A program made the translations under genes and the position numbers. Below, piece after piece: positions 35,956 to 44,227 of a stretch of DNA of 57,012 nt. Source of the DNA: Heliomicrobium undosum (GTDB lineage Bacteria > Bacillota > Desulfitobacteriia > Heliobacteriales > Heliobacteriaceae); NCBI RefSeq assembly GCF_009877425.1, contig NZ_WXEY01000022.1, positions 1-57,012 on the forward strand. Direction: 5' to 3'. Numbering within the stretch: the first letter of the stretch is position 1; each line of letters begins with the position of its first letter. Under the pieces are notes generated by a model that saw nothing but the letters and a program-made list of their open reading frames with translations, did not search any database and had not been told where the DNA came from.

Positions 35956-38900
35956 ATGGTTTTGCATCCCTTTTATCGCGCCAACCAGAGCAGCCGAAAA
36001 ACAGCGGCGCTGGTGATGGCTTTCCTGCTCCTTTGGAGCTTTTGCCTACCCCTTTTCACAGCCCATGCGGCGTCAGGAGATCCGTCCGTCCAGGCCGGTC
36101 AGTTGGCCGGCAAGGCCGTCGATTTCATCCACAATAAGGCGAGTAGCGGAGAACCTGTTGACGGTTATACGGCTGCCGCGCTAATCGCGGCAAAGGAGGA
36201 TCTGAGCGCAGCCAAATGGACGCCGCCTTATTCCTTATCTGTGCAAAAACAAAGGATTGCCGAGGCCGATGCCCTCACGATCGGGTCTGAACTGGGAAGC
36301 AAAAACAACCTGATTACATACCTTTTGGCCAACCAAAATGCCGACGGCAGTTTCGGTCCTTTTGCCAACGAGTATGGGTCCAAGGTCAGCCTGGAAGCCT
36401 TGGCCCGGCTCAAAAGCGATGTCCCCGCCGGTCCCCTGAAGGAACGGGTCGAACAGGCGATCGCCAAAGGGGTCGCCTTTCTGCGGGAGCGCTATGTCCA
36501 GAGCGTTGAAACCTATTCGAACGCCGGTTTCGCTTCCTTTGACGCCCGCTTCGTCTCCGCGCTGGCCCTTGCCGGCGAGGATTTGACACAGGCCCACTGG
36601 CTGAAAAACGGAAAAACGCTGCGGGAGCAGGCCGTCGCCGATGCCGTCTATGCTGCGGACCATCCCGGTGGGAAGAGCGTCACCGAGTTGTCCAAGCACC
36701 TGACAGCCCTGTCTCAACTAGACCCGAGTCATGCAAAGATAAGTGTTCTGGCGGAAGCCATTCGCAATCAGAAGCAAACCGTCGGCGACAGCGTCTACTT
36801 TGGCGCGTCTCTCTACGAAGATACGGCCGTATTACAGGCGCTGGGACAGTGCAACCAAATGGGGGACGTTGACCCGGCCAAGGCACTCTCCTATATCAAC
36901 CGGTTCCGCGCGGCCCACAGTGATGACTGGGGAGCGCCGGCAGGGTTCGCCTACGGCAGTTACAGCCCCAAGGAACCGGAATTGACAGCCCAGGTATTGG
37001 CAGCCCTTTCCGGATTTACGGCGGGAGCGGGCATCAGCGGGGCCATTCATGACATCCAGACCTACCTCAAATCGATCCAGCACAAGGATACGGCGGCCAT
37101 CCCAGTATCCGGCGACAGCACCACCGCCACCGCCGAAACACTGATCGCCTTGAAGCGGCTCGGCCTCACCTATACGCAATACGGGGGAGACGAGGGGGAA
37201 TGGTCAAAAGCCCCCCGCGTCAAACCGATGGCGCTCTCCCTCCTGGCCATGCAAGCATTGCAGGAGCAAAATCGCGCCAACAAGCTGGCAGACCTGCTCC
37301 TGGCGCGTCACACAGCGCAAGCCGGCTTTTCCAACAGCATCTACAGCGACAGTTGGGCCTATCTGGCCCTGGAGGAAACCGGAAAAATCGCTGCGATCAA
37401 GGAAGACGCCCGCGCCTGTCTGTTGAGCAAGCAACAACAGAACGCCCCAAACAAAGGCGCTTGGGGCGAGTCTTTCGACGGTGTCTTCTATGCCGACTTC
37501 CTGGCCACAGCCCAAGCGATCCGAGCGATGAAAGGGTTGCCCAGAATGGATGGCGACGCCGCTGTTCAACAGGCGATTACTGACGGGCTGGCCTACTTGA
37601 AAAGTAAACAACAGGCAGACGGCGGTTTCGGCGGTGTCTTTGACGACCCGGTCGTCGACACGGCGGAAATGATCGTCACCATGAAAAAGCTGGGCCTGAA
37701 TCCGGCTGAACTGAAAAACAGCAACCAACAGAGTCCTGTCGATTGGATGTTGACGAAGGCCCTCAACGATGACGGCAGCTTCGGCGGCAGCAAGAACGTC
37801 TTCGGCGCTACGGAAGCCTTAACCGCCTACCAAGCGTTGGGCAGTCCGCCTTCCGGCAGCGGATCGTCGGCCGGCGGGTCATCAGGTGGCGGGACGCCGG
37901 CGCAAGATGACGCAGCACAGGTGTCTCTCGCCGTGATCGGCAAGTCCGGCGAAAAACTCTTCGGTCCTGCCACCGTCACCGCGCGCAGGGATGGGCGCTG
38001 GGGGATAACCGCCCTGGGAACGCTGGAAGGCGCCGGCTTGAGCTACTCCGAGGGAAGCGGCTTCGTGACGTCTATCGCCGGCCAAGCCAATCAGGGAATG
38101 GCCGGTTGGATGTATAAGGTGAACGATGTCACCCCGATGGCGCCTGCCAAAGACCAGGCGGTGAAATCGGGAGACAAGGTGATCTGGTGGTACAGCGTGG
38201 ACATGAACAATCCCGGACCGACCTGGTCGGACGTGATCAGCGGCAAATCGCTGGCAAGCGGAGCGCAGTCGGCGAATACCGTCCCAAGCGGTGTCACTGA
38301 ACAAAACAGTCGTTTCCCCAAAGCGTTGCAGGCATCTGATCAAGCGATAAAGGCATTAGAGCGCTTGAAAAAAGAGGTTGCCTCGACCGCCCTGGCGCAG
38401 GAAAATCCTATCGACGCGCTCGGCAACGATGGGTTAGCCCTGGTGGTGTCAGGCGAGTTTCAGCCGCTCACCGAAGCGGCCTATCAACAACAGCAACGCG
38501 AACTGGCCGACAATCGCGTGTCCTTGCAGCAGGAGGTAAAGGCCGATCAAGGGGCGGTCATCACCGACGCCAAGGGAGAAGTCGCCCTGGCGGCGCCAGC
38601 CAAGGCGTTGAGCAGGGACATGAAACTGACCATCCAGGAAACGGCGCACCCTCCTGCTACAGAGCAATCGGCTCAACAGGCGCCGGCAGGGTTTCAGTTC
38701 CTATCGTCCCTCTACCGGTTCGGTCCTGACGGAACGACCTTTGCCGAACCGGTCACCATCGCTCTGCGCGTGGCGCTGCCACCACTGGTAAGCCCCGAGG
38801 ATGTGACGCTGGCAGTCTTCGATACGAAAGCAAAGGGTTGGGTAACGGTGCCTGCCGTCTATGACGCTGCCAAAGGCGTGTTTCTGACGCAACTTCGTCA

Positions 38901-39493
38901 TTTTTCCGATTATGCCGTCTTGGCAAGAGAGATGCCCGAGGCGCTTCCGGCCATGGCGAAAGTCCAAGATTCCTTTGCCGATCTGGCGGGATTCGATTGG
39001 GCCGCCGAGAGCATCCGGCGGTTGTCTGAGGTCGATATCCTCCGCGGTGTTGCGCCGGGCCGGTTTGAACCGAGCCGGACCGTCACACGGGCCGAGTTCG
39101 CCGCATTGCTGGTTCGCAGCCGGCAACTGCCGGCATCAGGAAAGGCGAATTTCCGCGATGTGCAAGCGGGGGATTGGTTCGCCCCGATAGTGGCCGCCGC
39201 AGCCGAGGCCGGCATCGTCAACGGTGATCCTGATGGCGCCTTCCGGCCCAATGAACCGGATCACCCGGGAAGAGATGGCCGTCATGTTAGGCAAATCGCT
39301 CCGGTGGCAGCAGGCAGATATGGAAGGGGCGCCCTTCACCGATCAGGAAGCGATTTCAACTTGGGCGCGCCCCTGGGTCGCCCAAGCGGTCAAGAAAGGC
39401 CTGCTGCGCGGATATGAAGACGGCAGCTTCCGGCCCCAGGCGGAGGCCAACCGGGCCGAGGCGGCGGCGCTCATCGACAAGTTGATGCAGTAG
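35956..39493 (+). CDS. Secreted intrinsic-factor-like protein with DUF4430 and SLH anchors (frameshifted)
   Basis: About 1179 residues if repaired. A signal peptide (1-39, ending AHAA) is followed by an alpha/alpha-toroid region (about 45-635) with repeats such as QNADGSFGPF, QADGGFGGVFDD and NDDGSFGGSKNVFGATEAL. A Gly/Ser linker, a DUF4430 domain (about 653-750: GWMYKVNDVTPM, DKVIWWYS), a ZU5/Ig-like domain (about 910-990) and S-layer-homology repeats from about 1004 complete it. The toroid plus DUF4430 pairing is the layout of intrinsic factor/transcobalamin. The open frame ends at 39417 because an extra G at about 39258 shifts the second SLH repeat; its continuation (ITREEMAVMLGKSL to the stop at 39493) lies in the next frame. 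The gene is third in the riboswitch operon. Confidence 0.82.
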
Positions 39494-39512
39494 TTCTAGG
39501 GAGGTGAGGGTG

Positions 39513-40274
39513 ATGGGCAAGCGAATCGGCTGGCACTGGGGATTTTTGCTGATCCTCCTGGCCCTGTTGTTTGGCGCAGTCTCTCTTTCCGGACGAAGCG
39601 GCGCGCCGGAGAACGCGCAGGCTGCGCCGATCACGTCTGCTGATAAGGCTGCTTTCAATAAAGCGCAAGGGGCGGTCGCAAAAGAGCCACCTGTTCTTCA
39701 AAGCACTCCAACTCAATCGAGTGAGGAAGGAACGCAAAAGAGCGAACCTTCCTCACCTGCGCCCACGGAGCCGACGAAAGGCATAGAAAAGGCCGCCTCA
39801 GTGATGAGCAAGCCAGCCGAGGTGCCTACGGCGACAGGCGGCGAACAGCAGGCGAGTGAAGGGCAGGCAAGCGGAGGGAAAGAGGCCTTTACGGACAGAG
39901 AGAGCCCCAAAGGTCTCTCTGTCTCGATTGCCGTCGTCGGCCAAAAGGGGGAACTGCTCTTCGGACCGGAGAGCGTCCTGATTAAAGACGATAACCGTTG
40001 GGGAAAGACGCCCCTGGGAGCGCTCGACGCCACAGGATTGCGTTATGGCATGGGCGCCGGCTTCGGAAGCTTTGTCACCAGCATCAACGGTCAGGCCAAC
40101 CGGGGGATGCGCGGCTGGATGTACAAGGTGAATGACGAGACGCCCATGGTGGCCGCCAACGAAAAAACAGTGCAAAGCGATGACCGGATCGTCTGGTGGT
40201 ACAGCAATGAGATGGATGCGCCGAGCCCCGATTGGAAGGCGTTGCTTCAACAAAAACAAGGAGGAAGGCCATGA
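39513..40274 (+). CDS. Membrane-anchored DUF4430 (transcobalamin-like) protein
   Basis: A 253-residue protein. A single N-terminal membrane helix or uncleaved signal (about 9-29) is followed by a Ser/Pro/Glu/Gln-rich spacer (about 40-130) that could span the cell wall. A DUF4430 domain follows (about 138-238), with GLRYGMGAGFGSFVTSING, GMRGWMYKVNDETPM and DDRIVWWYSNEM. The domain is clearly a paralogue of the one in the preceding surface protein. ATG 39513 is chosen by AGGGAGGTG 6 bases upstream. It may pass a captured corrinoid to the ECF transporter encoded next. Confidence 0.8.
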   Translation: MGKRIGWHWGFLLILLALLFGAVSLSGRSGAPENAQAAPITSADKAAFNKAQGAVAKEPPVLQSTPTQSSEEGTQKSEPSSPAPTEPTKGIEKAASVMSKPAEVPTATGGEQQASEGQASGGKEAFTDRESPKGLSVSIAVVGQKGELLFGPESVLIKDDNRWGKTPLGALDATGLRYGMGAGFGSFVTSINGQANRGMRGWMYKVNDETPMVAANEKTVQSDDRIVWWYSNEMDAPSPDWKALLQQKQGGRP

Positions 40275-41236
40275 ACGACGTGGGCACAGAAGACGCCGCT
40301 CAGGACCCGAATCAGGGTGGCCATGTGCAGGCAAGCGCCTCGATTCTGACAGGTCTGCACCCCGTGGCTGCTTTGAGCTACGCGGTTGCGCTGCTCTTTC
40401 TGCTCATGTTTATCGACCACCCTCTCTTTCTCGCCGGCGTCTTTGCGGTTCAAGCCGTTACGATTGCGGCTTTAGGAAGGTGGGCGCGGTGGAACGAAGC
40501 CATGGGCTTTGCCTTGCCGATGAGCGCCCTGATCCTGCTCATCAACCCGCTCCTGGTGCGGGCCGGGGAGACGGTCCTCTGGATCGGTCCGACGATACCG
40601 CTTCTGGGGCCGCTGTTCATCACCGTGGAAGCCGTGGCCTACGGCGCGGCCATGGCCTTGAAACTGCTCAATGTTCTCAGCCTCTTCTTCATCTATAGCG
40701 GCATGGTCTCCCCTGACGACCTGCTGCGTCTCTTCTCCAGGTTGGCCTTTCGCTCGACCCTGGTGATCTCCCTGGCGACGCGGCTCTTTCCGACGATGCG
40801 CCGGCGGCTGGAACGGATCCGCGAGATCCAGGAACTGCGCGGCATCCGTTTTGATGAGGGGACCATCCGGGAGCGGGTGGGCAAGTATGCCGGACTGGTG
40901 GAAGCGCTGCTTCTGTCGTCACTGGAAGATTCGTGGGAAACGGCGGAGGCGATGGAGGCGCGCGCCTTTGGCGTCGGCCCCCGTACGAGCCACCGCCGGA
41001 AGCTCTGGCGGCGGAGGGACAGCATCTGCCTGAGCGGCGCGCTCCTGTCCCTCTTCACCGCTGTCGCGGGCGCCTGGGAAGGAATGCTGCTCTACGCCTA
41101 CTACCCGGCACTCGATCCCCTTCACGGCGATGTCAAGACGCTTACGGCTTTGGCATGTGTCCTGGCGGGGCTGCTGATCCCGGTAATCCTGCATTGGGGG
41201 TGGCGCAAATGGACCTTTATTCGCTCCGCGATCTAA
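40271..41236 (+). CDS. ecfT: ECF transporter transmembrane component EcfT
   Basis: A 321-residue membrane protein of the CbiQ/EcfT family. Hydrophobic helices lie at about 28-170 and 265-310. The cytoplasmic coupling region contains MRRRLERIREIQELRGIRF and a second Ala-Arg-containing helix, SWETAEAMEARAFGVG; such helices dock onto the two ATPase subunits. ATG 40271 overlaps the DUF4430 gene stop and follows AAGGAGGAAGG. It is part of an operon with the ATPase and S component. Confidence 0.9.
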   Translation: MNDVGTEDAAQDPNQGGHVQASASILTGLHPVAALSYAVALLFLLMFIDHPLFLAGVFAVQAVTIAALGRWARWNEAMGFALPMSALILLINPLLVRAGETVLWIGPTIPLLGPLFITVEAVAYGAAMALKLLNVLSLFFIYSGMVSPDDLLRLFSRLAFRSTLVISLATRLFPTMRRRLERIREIQELRGIRFDEGTIRERVGKYAGLVEALLLSSLEDSWETAEAMEARAFGVGPRTSHRRKLWRRRDSICLSGALLSLFTAVAGAWEGMLLYAYYPALDPLHGDVKTLTALACVLAGLLIPVILHWGWRKWTFIRSAI

Positions 41237-42924
41237 CCTACTTCTATCCTGAAAAAAGGCAGCCTGCCCTGCGCATTGACGGCTTGCGCATCGAAGACGG
41301 GGAGTTTGTCCTGGTGTCCGGTCAATCCGGATCAGGAAAGTCAACGCTGGCCCGGGCCTTGGCGGGGCTCGTTCCCCGTTTTTACGGCGGCCGGTTCAGC
41401 GGTGAACTGCGTTATCGAGGCCGTCCGCTGCTCGATCTGCCTCGCCGGGACCTCGCCCGGGAGGTGGGCATCGTCTTTCAAGACCCGGAAAAGCAACTGG
41501 TCATGACAGAGCCGGAAGCGGAAATCGCCTTCGGATTAGAGAATCTGGGCCTTTCCCCAGCCGATATGGCGGCGCGGATCGCCGAGGTGATGAACTTCTT
41601 TCAAATATCTGCGTTGAAGGGACGGGAAATCTGGACACTGTCCGGCGGACAGCAGCAAAAGGTGGCCCTCGCGTCGGCGCTGGCCATGCAGCCGCGGGTC
41701 CTCATCCTCGATGAGCCCACATCCCAACTGGACCCGGTTGCTGCCGAGGAAATCCTCGGTCTTGTCAAGCGGCTGAATGAGGACCTGGCGATGACCATCG
41801 TGCTGGTGGAGCAGCGCTTGGACCGGTGCTTTCATCTGGCCGACCGTGTCTTGTACATGGAAGAAGGGACTATCGCTTTTGATGGTTCGCCTGGGGAGAT
41901 GGCCCAGTGGGGCGCCTGTCGATCAAGCTCCCTTGTACCGCCGGTAGCGCGTTTTTTCGCCGGGATGGGTCTGGCGCCCGTCCCGATCACTGTAAAAGCA
42001 GGGCGAAAGGCCCTTTCGGCGCTGCTTCCCCGGGAAAGCGATCAGGAACATGCGCTCCCCACATCACCCCCCACAACGATCCCCCCAGACCCTCCTCGCG
42101 ACGCCTCGTTATTACTGGATAGGGTCTGGTTCACCTACCCAGATGGGTGGGCGGCGTTGCAGGATGTCAGCCTGAGCGCAGCGCCGGGAGATTTTTTGGC
42201 TCTCCTGGGACCGAACGGCGCCGGCAAGTCGACACTCTTGCGGCTCATCGCCGGGCTATTAAAACCGGGGCGGGGCCGTTGTTCCCTGTCGTTGGCAAAG
42301 CAAGAGGTCCGCTCCGTCCATTCCGGCGGGCGGATCGGCTATCTGGCCCAAAATCCGAACGACTACCTGCTCCAGGACACGGTGGAAGCGGAAGTCGCCT
42401 TCGGGCGGCGCAATTTCGGCCTCCCCGACAATGGAACGGTGGAGAGGCTCTTGCAAGAGCTTCGCCTCGAAGCATACCGGGGCGTCCATCCCCGCGATTT
42501 GAGCGGCGGAGAACGGCAACGGGTGGCCATCGCCGCTGTCTTGGCCACCGATCCGGAACTCCTCCTGCTCGATGAACCGACGCGGGGAATGGATGAGCGG
42601 CTGAAAGACGAACTGGGCGAACTGTTGCGCCGGCGGATCGACGGCGGGGCTTCTGTGATCCTGGTCAGCCATGATGTGGAGTTCGTCGCCCGCTACGCGA
42701 CGCGTGTGGCGCTCCTTGACGGCGGCAGGGTGGTCAGAGAGGGCGACCTGTTGCCGGTGCTGGGGGAATCCCTCTTTTACTCGACCCAGATCGGCCGCTT
42801 GTTCCGCCATGCAGCGCCCCATCTCCTGACGCCGGAAGCCGCCTGGTCAGCCTTTCGGGATGTGGGCCGGCGAAAAAAAGCGGAGGGAAGGGAGACGAGC
42901 GCCCATGTGGCCCGCTTGGCCTAA
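41209..42924 (+). CDS. ECF transporter ATPase, fused A-A' subunits
   Basis: A 571-residue protein with two ABC ATPase domains in one chain. Domain 1 (about 1-240) has Walker A GQSGSGKST, signature LSGGQQQK and Walker B VLILDEPT. Domain 2 (about 300-540) has GPNGAGKST, LSGGERQR and LLLLDEPT. In most Firmicutes these are the separate EcfA and EcfA'. The start MDLYSLRDLTYFYPEK at 41209 has GGGGGTGG upstream. It overlaps ecfT by 28 bases and the S component by 20. The fused state and dedicated S gene indicate a group I (single-substrate) ECF system. Confidence 0.93.
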   Translation: MDLYSLRDLTYFYPEKRQPALRIDGLRIEDGEFVLVSGQSGSGKSTLARALAGLVPRFYGGRFSGELRYRGRPLLDLPRRDLAREVGIVFQDPEKQLVMTEPEAEIAFGLENLGLSPADMAARIAEVMNFFQISALKGREIWTLSGGQQQKVALASALAMQPRVLILDEPTSQLDPVAAEEILGLVKRLNEDLAMTIVLVEQRLDRCFHLADRVLYMEEGTIAFDGSPGEMAQWGACRSSSLVPPVARFFAGMGLAPVPITVKAGRKALSALLPRESDQEHALPTSPPTTIPPDPPRDASLLLDRVWFTYPDGWAALQDVSLSAAPGDFLALLGPNGAGKSTLLRLIAGLLKPGRGRCSLSLAKQEVRSVHSGGRIGYLAQNPNDYLLQDTVEAEVAFGRRNFGLPDNGTVERLLQELRLEAYRGVHPRDLSGGERQRVAIAAVLATDPELLLLDEPTRGMDERLKDELGELLRRRIDGGASVILVSHDVEFVARYATRVALLDGGRVVREGDLLPVLGESLFYSTQIGRLFRHAAPHLLTPEAAWSAFRDVGRRKKAEGRETSAHVARLA

Positions 42925-43609
42925 GTTGCAAGTCCCGCTCATCTTGGCGCTGGCCGCCGGTTCCCTCTTTGCCAGCCTGATCGGGAGAAACATCGTTGGG
43001 CGGCAGGGTTGGGGGTTGTTGGCCCTGGAGATGGTCTTCCTGGCGCTGTTATTGCTCTTCTGGGCTTTTGAGCGAAAAGAGATCTGTTCCCGCGAACTAT
43101 CCATGATCGCCGTCCTGGGCGCGCTGGCGGCAGTGGGAAGGGTCCCTTTTTCCGCATTGATGGGCATTCAGCCGGTCACTTTTTTGACGATCCTGTCAGG
43201 CGCGGTCTTCGGTCCCCGGGCAGGGTTCATGGTCGGGGCAACGGCAGCGATCGTGTCCAATTTTTTTCTCGGCCAGGGACCCTGGACACCATGGCAGATG
43301 TTCAGTTGGGGCATGGCCGGGGTGTCGGCGGGATTGCTGACCCGCTATTATCCGGACATCGGGCGGCTTTGGATGCTCGCCTTTCTCTTTGCCTGGGGTT
43401 ATCTCTACGGGTGGATCATGAACTTCTGGCACTGGAGCGCCTTTGTCCATCCTCATACAGGGCAGTCCTTTTTGCTCACCTATCTGGCCAGCCTGTCCTT
43501 TGACACGGTCCATGCCATCGGCAACTGCCTCTTTTACGCCCTTTTTGGCAAACGATTTACGATGATACTCCAGCGTTTTCGCAACAAGTTGCGGGTGGCG
43601 GTGACATAA
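42905..43609 (+). CDS. ECF transporter substrate-specific S component
   Basis: A 234-residue membrane protein with about six helices. It contains AVLGALAAVGRVPFSALMG, QPVTFLTILSGAVFGPRAG and SNFFLGQGPWTPWQMFSWGM, motifs shared by a conserved S-component family in Clostridia. S components bind the vitamin and dictate specificity. The operon (B12 riboswitches, cbiZ, transcobalamin-like proteins) argues for a cobalamin or cobinamide substrate, which is inference. The start at 42905 lies inside the ATPase gene end, after AAGGGAGA. Confidence 0.85.
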   Translation: MWPAWPKLQVPLILALAAGSLFASLIGRNIVGRQGWGLLALEMVFLALLLLFWAFERKEICSRELSMIAVLGALAAVGRVPFSALMGIQPVTFLTILSGAVFGPRAGFMVGATAAIVSNFFLGQGPWTPWQMFSWGMAGVSAGLLTRYYPDIGRLWMLAFLFAWGYLYGWIMNFWHWSAFVHPHTGQSFLLTYLASLSFDTVHAIGNCLFYALFGKRFTMILQRFRNKLRVAVT

Positions 43610-43753
43610 AAAGGGACTCGCTGAAAGTCAAATCTTTATAAGGTCCCATCCTGTCAAGATACAACACGTCCATTTTCTGTAACAGATGTAGTGTGGCCTG
43701 AGTATCCTGTTAATGGATAAAATTACCATACAGCTCAAAAAGGAGGGTTCCAT

Positions 43754-43876
43754 ATGGGCAATGCATACGGCTTCTTTGGCGGCGGCTTCGGTGTTGTGGC
43801 CGGCCTCGTCATCACGCTGATCATTATCGGCGCTTTCTATCCCCACATCGTTGGCTTCGGGTACGGCGCTCAATAA
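43754..43876 (+). CDS. Tiny Gly-rich membrane peptide (YjcZ-like), copy 1
   Basis: A 40-residue peptide read directly: MGNAYGFFGGGFGVV, a hydrophobic helix rich in Ile/Val/Leu, then PHIVGFGYGAQ. An AAAAAGGAGGG ribosome site lies 8 bases upstream. The Gly/Tyr/Phe-rich ends around one membrane helix recall YjcZ-type small sporulation proteins of Bacillus. It is shorter than usual gene-finding cut-offs. Paired with a similar gene 23 bases downstream. Confidence 0.7.
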   Translation: MGNAYGFFGGGFGVVAGLVITLIIIGAFYPHIVGFGYGAQ

Positions 43877-43899
43877 CGTAATTGAAAGGAGGAGGCATT

Positions 43900-44019
43900 A
43901 TGGGAGCCGTTTGTGGCGGAGGTTATTTCGGTAACAACATTGTGGCTTTGGCCATTCTCATCATTATTATCGCGATCTTGGGTACAGGATTCGGATTCGG
44001 GTACGGCGGAGGTTTCTAA
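43900..44019 (+). CDS. Tiny Gly-rich membrane peptide (YjcZ-like), copy 2
   Basis: A 39-residue peptide: MGAVCGGGYFGNN, one Ile-rich membrane helix, then GTGFGFGYGGGF. A strong GAAAGGAGGAGG ribosome site precedes it. It shares architecture with the preceding gene, and the two form one unit closed by a strong terminator. Likely membrane or spore-associated; function unknown. Confidence 0.7.
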   Translation: MGAVCGGGYFGNNIVALAILIIIIAILGTGFGFGYGGGF

Positions 44020-44029
44020 TCGAAAAACG

Positions 44030-44071
44030 AAAAAAAAAGCGTGAGCGGCGAGCCGCCCACGCTTTTTTTTT
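44030..44071. terminator. Strong (bidirectional-type) terminator
   Basis: An A8 run, stem AGCGTG/CACGCT with inner GCGGC/GCCGC, then T8. It ends the mini-gene pair. Confidence 0.92.
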
Positions 44072-44080
44072 CGTTGTATT

Positions 44081-44151
44081 TGCAATGTGACCGGTTTCAA
44101 TGATAAGTTAAAACGATAAGGTCACATTTGCAGGTCACTTCTGCCGGTCAC
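44081..44151 (+). repeat. 13-bp direct repeats (AGGTCAC) upstream of photolyase
   Basis: GGTCAC occurs at 44120, 44133 and 44146, exactly 13 bp apart, in the context AGGTCACATTTGC / AGGTCACTTCTGC / CGGTCACGTGAAC. An inverted copy, TGCAATGTGACC, is at 44081-44092. This spacing suggests a cooperative operator for the photolyase gene about 75 bp downstream. Confidence 0.65.
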
Positions 44152-44227
44152 GTGAACACAAGACAGAGGCGTAAACGTTACAGAAGACATCTTTCAAACA
44201 CTGCATAACATAGGAGGCTAAAACCGA

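Noticed and set aside
39224-39493. Independent 89-codon SLH gene
   Set aside because: It starts in mid SLH repeat, has no ribosome site and completes the preceding frame, so it is the frameshifted tail of that gene.
40933-41208. N-terminal extension of the ECF ATPase
   Set aside because: It would overlap ecfT in another frame without similarity; the ATPase fold starts at MDLYSLRD, 41209.
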